From: Thermophilibacter provencensis
Lineage (GTDB): Bacteria; Actinomycetota; Coriobacteriia; Coriobacteriales; Atopobiaceae
Assembly (NCBI RefSeq): GCF_900128445.1
Contig: NZ_LT671417.1
Location: 1,869,031-1,933,030, forward strand
Direction: 5' to 3'
Length of the DNA stretch: 64,000 nucleotides
The notes under the pieces were generated by a model. That model was given only the letters and a program-made list of their open reading frames with translations. It did no database searches and was not told the DNA's origin. The position numbers and the translations under genes were made by a program. Positions 38,301 to 47,098 of the stretch are shown piece by piece; position 1 is the stretch's first letter; every line of letters begins with the position of its first letter.

Positions 38301-40174
38301 GAGCGCACCCCCTGTATGACGTTGCCGACGCCGAGCGCGGGGCACACCCCGCAGCCGGTGCAGCTCTCGCGCGTGCAGTCGGGCGTGGTGACGCCCTCCA
38401 CGGCACGCAGCCACTCGCGCTGCAGGTAGCCCTTTGCGACGCCGGGCGACGTGTGGTCCCAGGGAAGCACGGCGGAGAGCGGGAACTCCTCGCACGCCAC
38501 GTCGGCGAGGTCGAGACCGCACTCGAGCGCGGCGCGCTCCCAGAGGTCGAACCTGAACTCGCTCGTCCATGCGTCGAAGGAGCAGCCGAGCTCCCAGGCG
38601 CGCCGGACGAGGGGGAAGCCCGCGCGCCCCATCTTGGAGAGCGCCCCCTCGACGAGCGACACGTCGGCGTCGTGGTACGAGACGCGGATGGCGCGGTCGC
38701 GGACCTCGTGCAGCAGGAGCTGCTGCCTGCGGCGGACCTCGTCGGGGTCGAGCTGGCCCACCCACTGGAAGGCGGTGTAGGCCTTGGGCACGAGTACGGC
38801 GACGGATATCGAGACCGAAACGCCGCTCTTGGGGCCGCGTCCCACGACCTCGCGGCCGATCTCGAGCACGCGCTCGGCCATCCGAGCGATTCCGACGACG
38901 TCCTCGTCCGTCTCGGTCGGAAGGCCGATCATGAAGTAGAGCTTCATGCGCCGCCACCCCTGGGCGAAGGCGTTGCGCGCGGCGCGCTCGAGGTCGTCCT
39001 CGGTCACGTTCTTGTTGATGACGTCTCTCAGGCGCTGGCTCCCCGCCTCGGGCGCGAAGGTGAGCCCCCCGCGCTTCCCGCCCGCCACGGCGGCCGCCAT
39101 GTCGACGCCGAACGAGTCGAGGCGCTGCGAGGGGATGGAGACGCGGATGCCCCTCCCCGCGAGCTCCTCGTTCATGCCGACCAGGATCTCCTCGCACTGG
39201 GAGTGGTCGGTCGTGGAGAGCGACGTGAGCGAGATCTCGTTGTGGCCGCTGGCGAGAAGCCCCTCCACGCCGCACGAGACGACCTGCTCCGCGGGGCGCT
39301 CGCGCACGGGGCGATACGTCATGCCCGCCTGGCAGAAGCGGCAGCCGCGCGCGCAGCCGCGCAGCACCTCGAGCGAGAGCCGGTCCTGGACGATGCCCAT
39401 GTAGGGGACGATCCTCTGGGCGATGGCGGGGGTCCCCGCGAAGTCCTGGAGACAGCGCTTGCGGACGACCTCGGGAACGTCCTCGCCCGCCCTCGGCACC
39501 GCCCTCCCCCAGCGCGTGGTCGTGTCGTCCACCGCCACGTCGTAGAGCGACGGGACGTAGGTGCCGGGGACGCGCGCCAGGCGGCGCAGGACCTCGGCGC
39601 GGGGGACGCCCTGCGCCCGGGCGTCGCGGATGCACGCGCACGCCTCGACGATTGACTCCTCCCCGTCGCCGAGCAGGACGGCGTCGAGCGCGGGCGCGAG
39701 GGGCTCGCAGTTCCAGGCGGACGGGCCGCCGGCGAGGATGATGGGGTCGTCCTCGTCGCGCTCCGCAGACGTGAGCGCGATGCCGGCGAGGTCGAGCGCC
39801 TCGAGGACGTTGGTGGCGATGAGCTCGTGCGCGAGCGTGAACCCGATGGCGTCGAACGAGGCGAGCGGAGCGGAGCCCTCGAGGGAGAGCAGCGGCACGC
39901 CACGCTCGCGCATGAGCGCCGCCATGTCCCTCCAGGGGAGGTAGCAGCGCTCGCAGCTCATGTCCGGCTGGGCGTTCACGGCGTTGTAGAGGATGGCCAC
40001 GCCGAGGTTGGGCTGCCCCACCTCATAGACGTCGGCATAGACCATGCAGAGGTGGAAGGGCCCCTCCTGCTCCTCGCACGCGCCCCACTCGTGGTCAAGG
40101 TAGCGGGAGGGGTGCTCGACCCGCGAGAGGAAAGGCTCGATGAGGTGGAAGAGGTTCTCGCGACGCGCCCTCAT
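38297..40174 (-). CDS. Radical SAM protein of the TIGR03960 type
   Basis: The 625-residue protein has an N-terminal region of about 240 residues with a Rossmann-like pattern (GFTLAHELIATNVLEALDLA, ILAGGPSAWNCEPLA), then the radical SAM core with the cluster cysteines in CARGCRFCQAGMTYRP. Downstream blocks FAPEAGSQRLRDVINKNVTE and MKLYFMIGLPTETDEDV are typical. The C terminus holds a second cysteine group, CTRESCTGCGVC. The substrate is unknown. It is coupled by 4-base overlaps to its DUF2344 partner downstream and to the DUF697-like gene upstream. Confidence 0.88.
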   Translation of the reverse strand: MRARRENLFHLIEPFLSRVEHPSRYLDHEWGACEEQEGPFHLCMVYADVYEVGQPNLGVAILYNAVNAQPDMSCERCYLPWRDMAALMRERGVPLLSLEGSAPLASFDAIGFTLAHELIATNVLEALDLAGIALTSAERDEDDPIILAGGPSAWNCEPLAPALDAVLLGDGEESIVEACACIRDARAQGVPRAEVLRRLARVPGTYVPSLYDVAVDDTTTRWGRAVPRAGEDVPEVVRKRCLQDFAGTPAIAQRIVPYMGIVQDRLSLEVLRGCARGCRFCQAGMTYRPVRERPAEQVVSCGVEGLLASGHNEISLTSLSTTDHSQCEEILVGMNEELAGRGIRVSIPSQRLDSFGVDMAAAVAGGKRGGLTFAPEAGSQRLRDVINKNVTEDDLERAARNAFAQGWRRMKLYFMIGLPTETDEDVVGIARMAERVLEIGREVVGRGPKSGVSVSISVAVLVPKAYTAFQWVGQLDPDEVRRRQQLLLHEVRDRAIRVSYHDADVSLVEGALSKMGRAGFPLVRRAWELGCSFDAWTSEFRFDLWERAALECGLDLADVACEEFPLSAVLPWDHTSPGVAKGYLQREWLRAVEGVTTPDCTRESCTGCGVCPALGVGNVIQGVRS

Positions 40175-41109
40175 GCCGCTCCCCCGCCAATCGTGACGTA
40201 GTCGTCCGCGGGAGGGGTCGCGGGGAGGGCCTGGGAGGCCGGGCCCGAGGGGGCGGGGGCGGCGTCCCCGGCGGGACGGCCCGCGCGGCCCTCGTCCTCG
40301 AGCTCGAGGCGCAGCCTGATGGCGCGCGCCGTGGCGACGGTCCCCCCGTAGCCGACGCAGGCCTTGAGGATGGCGCCCAGCCCCGGAACGAGCCCCACGA
40401 GGGCGCGGGCGAGCGAGCGGTACGCGACGCCGCCGCCCATGACGCCGGCGAGCTCGGCCAGCCGCTCGAGGTCGACCTCCCGGCCGTACGCGGCGGCGAT
40501 GTCGAGCGCGAGCGCGCACTGGCTCGCGCACATGATGGGATAGTCCGAGCCCGGGATGAGGCTCACCGCCCCCACCGCCGCGTTCTCGAGCGCCCTGCGC
40601 GCCACGAGCGCGTCGGTCACGGCGCGTCGGCAGAAGGGGAAGTTGGCGGCGAGGGCAAGCGTCTTGTCCGCGGACCGGGCGAGCCATGCGGCGAGGCCGT
40701 CGAGGAGCGCGGCCTCGCTCGAGCCGGCGATGATGCCCACGAGCGGGGCGGTCTGCTCTCCGAGCTCGAGCGGGGGGACGTCGAGCGCCCCCTCGGCAAC
40801 CAGTGCGACGGGAACCCCGGCCCCGGCGTAGGCGCGGGCGAGCGCGGCGCAGGGGCCCTCGCCCACGAGGACGAGCGCGACGTCCGCCGCCTCAGAGCCA
40901 TCGGGCGCGGCGGCGAGGCCGCGCACGTCGACGATGCCCCCGGGCCGCTCCGCGACGAGCGCGTCCCGCACGGCTGCGGCGACCGCCCGCGGGCAGGTCG
41001 CGTCTACGTGGACGCGCACGACCACCCGCTCGTCGCGCTGGGCGAACGAGCTCCTCCCCGAGGAGAGCACCTCGAGCGCCCTGCCCAGGGTGACCCTTCG
41101 CTTTGCCAT
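40171..41109 (-). CDS. DUF697-like membrane-associated protein
   Basis: The 312-residue protein has two parts. Residues 1-165 look like a Rossmann or degenerate GTPase fold (VVVRVHVDATCPRAVAAAV, ADVALVLVGEGPCAALARAY, GVPVALVAEGALDVPPLEL) but lack a P-loop. Residues 185-280 resemble DUF697: YPIMCASQCALALDIAAAYG, GVMGGGVAYRSLARALVGLV, PGLGAILKACVGYGGTVATA. A Pro/Ala-rich tail follows. DUF697 proteins are usually GTPases or their partners at the membrane. The gene lies 41 bases after rodA and overlaps the radical SAM gene by 4 bases. Function unknown. Confidence 0.65.
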   Translation of the reverse strand: MAKRRVTLGRALEVLSSGRSSFAQRDERVVVRVHVDATCPRAVAAAVRDALVAERPGGIVDVRGLAAAPDGSEAADVALVLVGEGPCAALARAYAGAGVPVALVAEGALDVPPLELGEQTAPLVGIIAGSSEAALLDGLAAWLARSADKTLALAANFPFCRRAVTDALVARRALENAAVGAVSLIPGSDYPIMCASQCALALDIAAAYGREVDLERLAELAGVMGGGVAYRSLARALVGLVPGLGAILKACVGYGGTVATARAIRLRLELEDEGRAGRPAGDAAPAPSGPASQALPATPPADDYVTIGGGAA

Positions 41110-41150
41110 GCATTCCTCCCCTCCTTCCGGGGCGCCCCCCGGGAACTGCC

Positions 41151-42272
41151 TCACGCGACCTTCTGGCGGTGCCTCCACACCGACTGCACGACCCCGACCG
41201 CCGCCATCTGCACGATCATGGACGACGAGCCGTAGCTGATGAACGGGAGCGGGATGCCCGTGATCGGCATTATTCCGATGCACATGCCCACGTTCTCGAG
41301 AACCTGGAAGGTCCAGAGGGCCGCGCACCCCACGAGCACGAGCTTGGAGAACGGCGACTCCACGCGCATGGCCAGCAGAATCGTGGCGAAGATCATCCAG
41401 GCGAAGAGGCCGAGAAGGACGAGCGACCCCACGAAGCCGAACTGCTCTGCGAAGGTCGCGAAGATGAAGTCCGTATGCGCCTCCGGGAGAAAGCCCGAGA
41501 GCGCCTGCGAGGCGTTGCCCACGCCCTTTCCGAGAAGCCCTCCCGAGCCGATGGCGATCTTGGCCTGGAGGAGGTTGTAGCCCTCCTCCGACGCCGTCCC
41601 CTCGGGGTCCATGAAGACGGTGAGGCGCTTGAGCTGGTACTCCTTGAGTATGTGCGGAATCCCCTCGATGGAGGAGGTTATCACCACGAACGCCGCGGCC
41701 GCCACGATGAGCGCGATCGTGGCGAGGACCCAGCGGCGCGGCGCGCCGCTGCAGATGATGATCGTGGCGCCGGCGAAGAAGATCATGAGGCCGGTGCCGA
41801 GGTCGGTCACCATGATGAGCAGGAGCGGCACGAGAAGCGTCCCGCACATCTTCGCGTAGTCGCGGAAGGAGTCGATCTTCCCGTTGTACTGCGCGCACGT
41901 CGCGGCCATGAGGAAGATGACGACGAGCTTGGCGGGCTCGGAGGGCTGGAACCGCAGGGGGCCGATCCGCACCCAGCCGACCATGCCTCCGCCCTCGACG
42001 CCGAGGCCCGGCACCTTGGGAAGCACCATGAGGACGCACGCGAGGACGAACAGCACGGTCGTCATGTTCGCGAGGTTCCGATAGTCGTAGCGCCAGGCCA
42101 CGAACGCGACTGCCGCGCCGAGCGCGATGCCGGCGAGGTGGCTCGTGAAGTTGGCGTCCTGCAGCGCGAGGGAGCACGACCACATGGTGACCACGCTGAT
42201 GATGAGGAGGAGCAGGGTGGGGATGAGCTGCGAGAGGTAGAGCTTCTCGAGCGGGCCGCCGCGCTTTCCCAC
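41151..42272 (-). CDS. rodA: RodA/FtsW-family glycan polymerase (N terminus affected by frameshift)
   Basis: Polytopic SEDS protein that polymerises glycan strands with PBP2 during elongation. The 373-residue reading has about ten membrane helices and the SEDS signatures: FQPSEPAKLVVIFLMAA, VTDLGTGLMIFFAGATI, EAHTDFIFATFAEQFGFVGS and PITGIPLPFISYGSSSM. The GTG at 42272 (preceded by GGGGGAG) is the first supported in-frame start. A much stronger start, the ATG at 42369 with AGGAGG 5 bases away right after the mrdA stop, lies in another frame; removing one C from the six-C tract at 42328-42333 joins it to this frame as MAREFTGLGTAGGGSPSSI and gives 405 residues. The frameshift may be a consensus error. 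It stands between mrdA and the DUF697 gene. Confidence 0.9.
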   Translation of the reverse strand: MGKRGGPLEKLYLSQLIPTLLLLIISVVTMWSCSLALQDANFTSHLAGIALGAAVAFVAWRYDYRNLANMTTVLFVLACVLMVLPKVPGLGVEGGGMVGWVRIGPLRFQPSEPAKLVVIFLMAATCAQYNGKIDSFRDYAKMCGTLLVPLLLIMVTDLGTGLMIFFAGATIIICSGAPRRWVLATIALIVAAAAFVVITSSIEGIPHILKEYQLKRLTVFMDPEGTASEEGYNLLQAKIAIGSGGLLGKGVGNASQALSGFLPEAHTDFIFATFAEQFGFVGSLVLLGLFAWMIFATILLAMRVESPFSKLVLVGCAALWTFQVLENVGMCIGIMPITGIPLPFISYGSSSMIVQMAAVGVVQSVWRHRQKVA

Positions 42273-42378
42273 GCGGGCTCCCCCGGACCCCCCTCGCCCC
42301 GCGCGCTGCGCGATGGAGGAGGGAGAGCCCCCCGCCCGCGGTGCCCAGACCGGTGAATTCGCGTGCCATGCTCCCCTC

Positions 42379-44421
42379 CTAGTCCGTGCCGCCGACTTCG
42401 GCGGTCGAGGTGTCGGGCTGCCCGTAGATCGTTCCGAAGATGTCGCGAACGACGAGCATGGCGCTCGACGAGCCCCAGTCCGCGCCGTCGACGTTGGCGA
42501 AGACGACGTACTTGGGGTCGTCGGCCGGGGCGTAGGCGCCGAACCAGCCCACGTTGCGGTCGACGGAGGTCTGCTCCGCGGTGCCGGTCTTGCTGCAGAC
42601 GCGCACGTCGAGGTTGGTCCAGTGGGCGGCCTGCGTCGCGCTCTCCTCGTAGGTGACCCCGAGCATGCCCTGCTTGACCAGGTTGCGATAGGCGTCGTCC
42701 TCATGGACGTCGTTGATCTGCTCGCAGCGGTAGCGCGAGATGAAGCCGTCCCCGATGCGGGCGCGCACGCCGCGCATGACGTGCGGGCGCCAGATGGGGC
42801 CGCCGTTGGCGATGCCGCAGTAGACGCAGGCCATCTGGAGGCAGGTGACGAGCATGTCGCCCTGGCCGATCGCGAGGTTGCAGTTCTCGCCGCCCTGCCA
42901 CGTGCTGTCCTCGTCGGAGTAGCCGAGGGACTTGAAGTAGTCCCACTTCCACGCCGCGTCCGGGACGCGGCCCGCCGCCTCGCCCGAGATGTCGATGCCC
43001 GTCGTTGACCCGAGGCCGTACTCCCGGAAGGTCTCCTGCATGCCCTCGGGGGTGTCTGAGTTCCAGAAGCCCTTGCCGATCTCGTAGAAGACGACGTCGC
43101 ACGAGTAGGTGATGCCGTCGACGAGGCCCACGCCGCCATGGCCGCTCTCGCTCCAGCACCTCATGCCGTTGGGGTCGCTCTGGTCCCCCGACCACGTCCA
43201 CCATCCCGTGCAGTAGTAGCCGGAGTCGGCAGACGCGATCCCGTGGTCAAGCGCCGCGAAGGTGGTGAGCGGCTTGATGACCGATCCGGGCGGGTACTGG
43301 CCGGCGATCGCGCGGTTGAGCATGGGGTTGTGCGCGCCCTCGTCCTGGAGCGCGTCCCAGTCGGCGGTGGAGATCCCGCCCACGAACACGCTCGGCGAGA
43401 AGGTCGGGTTGCTCGCCATGGCGAGGATCTCTCCGTTGGTGCAGTCCATGACGATGGCGGAGCCGCCGACCGAGTCAATGCCGGTGTCGCGCATCTCGCC
43501 CACGATGCGATCGAGGGACTCCTCGGCCGTCCGCTGGATGTCGACGTCGAGCGTGAGCACGAGGTCCGACCCGCTCTGCGGCTCGATGCTGGTGGAGAGG
43601 CCCAGCACGTCTCCGTAGGCGTCGATGTATACGACCTGCTCCCCGCGCACGCCCTGGAGCACGCTCTCGTAGGCGAGCTCGACGCCGGTCTGCCCCACGA
43701 CGTCGCCCGAGCGATACGTGATGCCCTCGCCGTCGGACTCCTCGCTCGCGCTCAGCTGCTCGGAGGTCACGGTGCCGGTGTAGCCGACGACGTGGGCGGC
43801 GAGCGAGCCGAGCGGGTAGGAGCGCTGGGTGCGCTGCTCGACCTCGACGCCCGGGAACACGTCCGGGTGCTCCCCGATGTAGGCGACGACGCGCCGGGAG
43901 ACGTCGACGGAGACGGTGCGGAGGCTCTGATAGCCCTCGGAGCTGTCCTGCAGGCGGCGGCGGACGGCCTGCGCGGGCATGCCGATGAGGTTGGCGAGCA
44001 GCTGGACCTCGACCTCGTCGTCGAGGACGTCCGCGCTCGCCGCCACGGTGAGGCTCGCGCGGTTGCTGACTATCTCGCGCCCGTTTCGGTCCAGGATGCG
44101 GCCGCGCGGGGCCTGCGTGTAGACCGTGCTCGTGCGGTTTGACTCGGCCTGCTCGGAATACTCCTCGCTCGAGACGAGCTGCATGGACCAGAGGCGCGCG
44201 AGCAGCGTGGCGAAGACGGCGCCGACCACCACGGCGAAGCCGGTGAGCCTGCCGGAGAGGGTCTTCTCGGCAGAGGAGTCCGAGCCTCCCGACGCGCGCG
44301 GGGACGCGCCGCCGATGTCGAGCGTGAAGGCGGCCTCCGAGCGGCCATACACCACGAAGACGACGATCAGAGCGACGGCGAGGACCGCGCAGACTATGAC
44401 GATCACGAGGGAGAGGTCCAT
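42379..44421 (-). CDS. mrdA: Penicillin-binding protein 2
   Basis: Class B transpeptidase of the elongation complex, partner of RodA. The 680-residue protein has two predicted hydrophobic segments in the first 80 residues (VIVIVCAVLAVALIVVFVVY and LTGFAVVVGAVFATLLARL), so the catalytic domain is outside only if the second is the anchor; this double start is unusual. A pedestal domain follows (QAPRGRILDRNGREIVSNRA). Transpeptidase motifs are SxxK in YPPGSVIKPLT, SxD in ITYSCDVVFYEIG and KTG in VCSKTGTAEQ. Its ATG lies 9 bases after mreD. Operon order mreB-mreC-mreD-mrdA-rodA is canonical. Confidence 0.95.
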   Translation of the reverse strand: MDLSLVIVIVCAVLAVALIVVFVVYGRSEAAFTLDIGGASPRASGGSDSSAEKTLSGRLTGFAVVVGAVFATLLARLWSMQLVSSEEYSEQAESNRTSTVYTQAPRGRILDRNGREIVSNRASLTVAASADVLDDEVEVQLLANLIGMPAQAVRRRLQDSSEGYQSLRTVSVDVSRRVVAYIGEHPDVFPGVEVEQRTQRSYPLGSLAAHVVGYTGTVTSEQLSASEESDGEGITYRSGDVVGQTGVELAYESVLQGVRGEQVVYIDAYGDVLGLSTSIEPQSGSDLVLTLDVDIQRTAEESLDRIVGEMRDTGIDSVGGSAIVMDCTNGEILAMASNPTFSPSVFVGGISTADWDALQDEGAHNPMLNRAIAGQYPPGSVIKPLTTFAALDHGIASADSGYYCTGWWTWSGDQSDPNGMRCWSESGHGGVGLVDGITYSCDVVFYEIGKGFWNSDTPEGMQETFREYGLGSTTGIDISGEAAGRVPDAAWKWDYFKSLGYSDEDSTWQGGENCNLAIGQGDMLVTCLQMACVYCGIANGGPIWRPHVMRGVRARIGDGFISRYRCEQINDVHEDDAYRNLVKQGMLGVTYEESATQAAHWTNLDVRVCSKTGTAEQTSVDRNVGWFGAYAPADDPKYVVFANVDGADWGSSSAMLVVRDIFGTIYGQPDTSTAEVGGTD

Positions 44422-44430
44422 CGCAGCCCC

Positions 44431-44973
44431 CTACACGCCCCGCCTGGAGAAGTGCCCGCCGCCGAGGCTCGGCCCCGAGGGGACGTGGACGCGGGAGAAG
44501 TAATAGTCGAAGGGGAGGAAGAAGACGAAGGTGAGCGCCGCCGTGGGAAGCGTGCGGAACACGAGGACGTCGAGCAGCGAGTCCGCCTGCCCCACGAGAA
44601 GCATCGCCAGGTGGTAGGCGAGCGACACGGCGAGCGACGCCACGGCGAAGTGGGCCGTCGCCGACGCGAGGTCCCCCGCCATGCGGTTGCGCTCCTCCAG
44701 CCCGAGCGCGAAGGAGGACGTGGAGAGGCAGAAGGCCATGAGCCCGATCGGCCCGGTCGTCGAGAGGTCGAAGAAGAGGCCGGCGAGGAAGCCCGCCACG
44801 ACGCCGCGCCTGCCGCCCGACTGAAGGGCGACGCAGGCGGAGAACACGAGCGCGAAGTTGGCCCGGCCGTTCCCGAGCCCCACGTTGGGCGCGAGGGCGA
44901 GCTGCAGCACCGCGCAGACGAGCGCGAGCACGGCGATGCTGCGCGACTCCCTGTTCCTGTCGGAGACCTGCAT
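44431..44973 (-). CDS. mreD: Rod shape-determining protein MreD
   Basis: Integral membrane protein of the elongasome. The 180-residue protein has five to six hydrophobic helices (IAVLALVCAVLQLALAPNV, GVVAGFLAGLFFDLSTTGPI, LPTAALTFVFFLPFDYYF). GFLAGLFFDLSTTGPIG is the most family-like block. I chose the ATG at 44973 with GGGGG 5 bases upstream; a GTG two codons earlier is the alternative. It lies 9 bases after mreC. The family is weakly conserved, so context supports the call. Confidence 0.9.
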   Translation of the reverse strand: MQVSDRNRESRSIAVLALVCAVLQLALAPNVGLGNGRANFALVFSACVALQSGGRRGVVAGFLAGLFFDLSTTGPIGLMAFCLSTSSFALGLEERNRMAGDLASATAHFAVASLAVSLAYHLAMLLVGQADSLLDVLVFRTLPTAALTFVFFLPFDYYFSRVHVPSGPSLGGGHFSRRGV

Positions 44974-44982
44974 GGGCACCCC

Positions 44983-46029
44983 CTACTCCCCCGTCGTCCC
45001 TGCTTCGGCGTCGTCCTGCGCCGAGCCGTCCTCGCCCGATTCGCCCGACTGCCCGTCGGAGCCCGAGCCGTCCTCCCCCTCGCCCCCGTCCGAGGAGCCC
45101 TGGGATGAGGTGGACGAGCTGTCCTGGGCGTCCGCTGCCGCGATGTCCTCGGCGGTGGCGCGCTGCTCCTCGGTGAGCGAGGTGATGACGAGCACCTCCT
45201 CATAGTTCTCCGCATGCGCGAACGGCTCGACGACGATGGTGAGGTAGGCGGCGCCGGGAACGCTCTCGACGCTCACGACCTCGCCGAGGGGAAGGCCCTT
45301 GGGGAAGACGCCCCCGAGGCCGCTCGTGACGACGATGTCACCCTGCGAGACGCTCTGGTCGGCTCCGATCAGCGTGAGCTCGAGCTGCCCCGTCACCGTG
45401 CCGACGAGCATCCCCTGCGCGCGGCTCGACTGGATCATGGCGGAGACGGAGGAGCTGTCGTCGGTCACGAGGCGCACCGTCGAGGTGGCGGGCCCGCACT
45501 CGACGATCTGGCCGATGACGCCGGCCGAGGTCGTGACCGGCATGCCGACGGAGAGCCCCGAGGACGTCCCCTTGTCGATGGTGACCGTGGTCCCCCACGA
45601 GTCGCCCGATCCCGAGATGATCCGCGCGGCGGTGGACTGGAGGTTGTTGGAGTCGCGCAGGTCAAGCAGGCCCTGCAGGCGCTCGGCGGACTGCGCGGCC
45701 TCCTCGAGCTCGACGTTTCTCGCCTTGAGCTCCTCGTTCTCGGCGCGGAGCTCGGAGAGCGTCGCCTGGTCGGCGGTGAGGTTGGTGACGATGTTGCCGA
45801 GCCCCTGGAAGGGGGCGGCGACGGTCGCGCCGAGATAGCGGACCGGCAGCGTCACCGTCTGGAAGGCGCCGCGCGCCGCGGCGAGCGGGCCCTCTTCGCC
45901 GAAGCGGCAGCTCACGGTAAAGAGCGCGAGCGAGACGAGCAGGCACGCGACGAGCGTGCGCCCGCTGCCGCCCTTTCGGTTGTTGCCTATGGTCGGACCC
46001 GCCTGCCGCCCCCGCGTAGAGAGAGGCAC
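44983..46029 (-). CDS. mreC: Rod shape-determining protein MreC
   Basis: Bitopic scaffold that links MreB to outside wall synthases. The 348-residue protein has one membrane helix (GRTLVACLLVSLALFTVSC), a coiled-coil stretch (ATLSELRAENEELKARNVEL) and two beta-barrel domains (IISGSGDSWGTTVTIDKGTS, GDIVVTSGLGGVFPKGLPLG). The last 60 residues are a Ser/Asp/Glu/Gly-rich low-complexity tail, which is unusual for MreC and would lie outside the membrane. The GTG start is 4 bases after the mreB stop. Confidence 0.95.
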   Translation of the reverse strand: MPLSTRGRQAGPTIGNNRKGGSGRTLVACLLVSLALFTVSCRFGEEGPLAAARGAFQTVTLPVRYLGATVAAPFQGLGNIVTNLTADQATLSELRAENEELKARNVELEEAAQSAERLQGLLDLRDSNNLQSTAARIISGSGDSWGTTVTIDKGTSSGLSVGMPVTTSAGVIGQIVECGPATSTVRLVTDDSSSVSAMIQSSRAQGMLVGTVTGQLELTLIGADQSVSQGDIVVTSGLGGVFPKGLPLGEVVSVESVPGAAYLTIVVEPFAHAENYEEVLVITSLTEEQRATAEDIAAADAQDSSSTSSQGSSDGGEGEDGSGSDGQSGESGEDGSAQDDAEAGTTGE

Positions 46030-46033
46030 GCGA

Positions 46034-47074
46034 CTACCCGGCGCTCTGGACGAAGCCGCCCGAGAGCGCGTTGGCCTCGAGCACCTTCGCGCACCCGTTT
46101 ACGACGTTCTCGAGCGCGGTCGGACTCACGTTGACGGGGACGCCCGTCTCCTCGCGCAGGCGCTGGTCCAGCCCGCGGAGCAGGCCGCCGCCGCCCGTGA
46201 GAAGGATGCCGTAGTACATGAGGTCCGAGGCGAGGTCGGGAGGCGTCACGTCGAGGGCGTCCTTGACGGCCTTGGTCACCTCGTCGAGCGGGCGGTCGAG
46301 GGCGCGGCGAATCTCCTCGCTCTCGATGCGCACCGACTTGGGCAGGCCGCTCATGACGTCGCGGCCGTTGACCTCGACGTCGAGCTCCTCCGCAAGCGGG
46401 GCGGCGGAGCCGACCTTGATCTTGATGTCCTCGGCGGTGCGCTCGCCTATGGAGAGGTTGTACACGTCACGGACGTGCTGGAGGATGGTCTGGTCGAACT
46501 CGTCCCCGGCGGTCCTGATGGACTGCGAGACGACGATGCCGCCCATCGAGATGACGGCGACCTCGGTGGTGCCGCCCCCGATGTCGACGACCATCGAGCC
46601 CGTCGGGTCCTCGATGGGCAGGTCCGCGCCGATGGCCGCCGCCATGGGCTCCTCGATGAGGTAGGCCTGGCGGGCGCCCGCGGAGATGGTCGCCTCGAAG
46701 ACGGCGCGCTTCTCGACGGACGTGACGCCCGACGGAACGCAGACGACGACGCGCGGGCGCGGCGTCCACGGGTAGTGGTTGCCGCGGGCCTTCTCGATGA
46801 AGTAGCGGAGCATGACCTCGGTGACGTCGAAGTCTGCGATGACGCCGTCTTTGAGGGGTCGTTCGGCGATGATGGAGCCCGGGGTGCGGCCGATCATGCG
46901 CTTGGCGTCGGCGCCCACCGCGAGCACGCGGCTCTCGCTCTTGTCGATGGCGACCACGGAGGGCTCGTTGATCACGATCCCCTGGCCGCGAACGGCCACG
47001 AGCGTGTTGGCCGTGCCGAGGTCGATGGCGAGGTCGCCGCCGTACTCCCCGAAGAGGGTGTCGAAAAGTGACAT
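46034..47074 (-). CDS. mreB: Rod shape-determining actin MreB
   Basis: Actin-like ATPase that directs elongation. The 346-residue protein has LAIDLGTANTLVAVRGQGIV (phosphate 1), VVDIGGGTTEVAVISMGGIV (phosphate 2) and GILLTGGGGLLRGLDQRLRE (adenosine). It starts 25 bases after the TPR gene. Its presence with mreC, mreD, mrdA and rodA shows a laterally elongating, probably rod-shaped cell. Confidence 0.98.
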   Translation of the reverse strand: MSLFDTLFGEYGGDLAIDLGTANTLVAVRGQGIVINEPSVVAIDKSESRVLAVGADAKRMIGRTPGSIIAERPLKDGVIADFDVTEVMLRYFIEKARGNHYPWTPRPRVVVCVPSGVTSVEKRAVFEATISAGARQAYLIEEPMAAAIGADLPIEDPTGSMVVDIGGGTTEVAVISMGGIVVSQSIRTAGDEFDQTILQHVRDVYNLSIGERTAEDIKIKVGSAAPLAEELDVEVNGRDVMSGLPKSVRIESEEIRRALDRPLDEVTKAVKDALDVTPPDLASDLMYYGILLTGGGGLLRGLDQRLREETGVPVNVSPTALENVVNGCAKVLEANALSGGFVQSAG

Positions 47075-47098
47075 GGTCCCTGCCCTGTTCGCTGGCTC

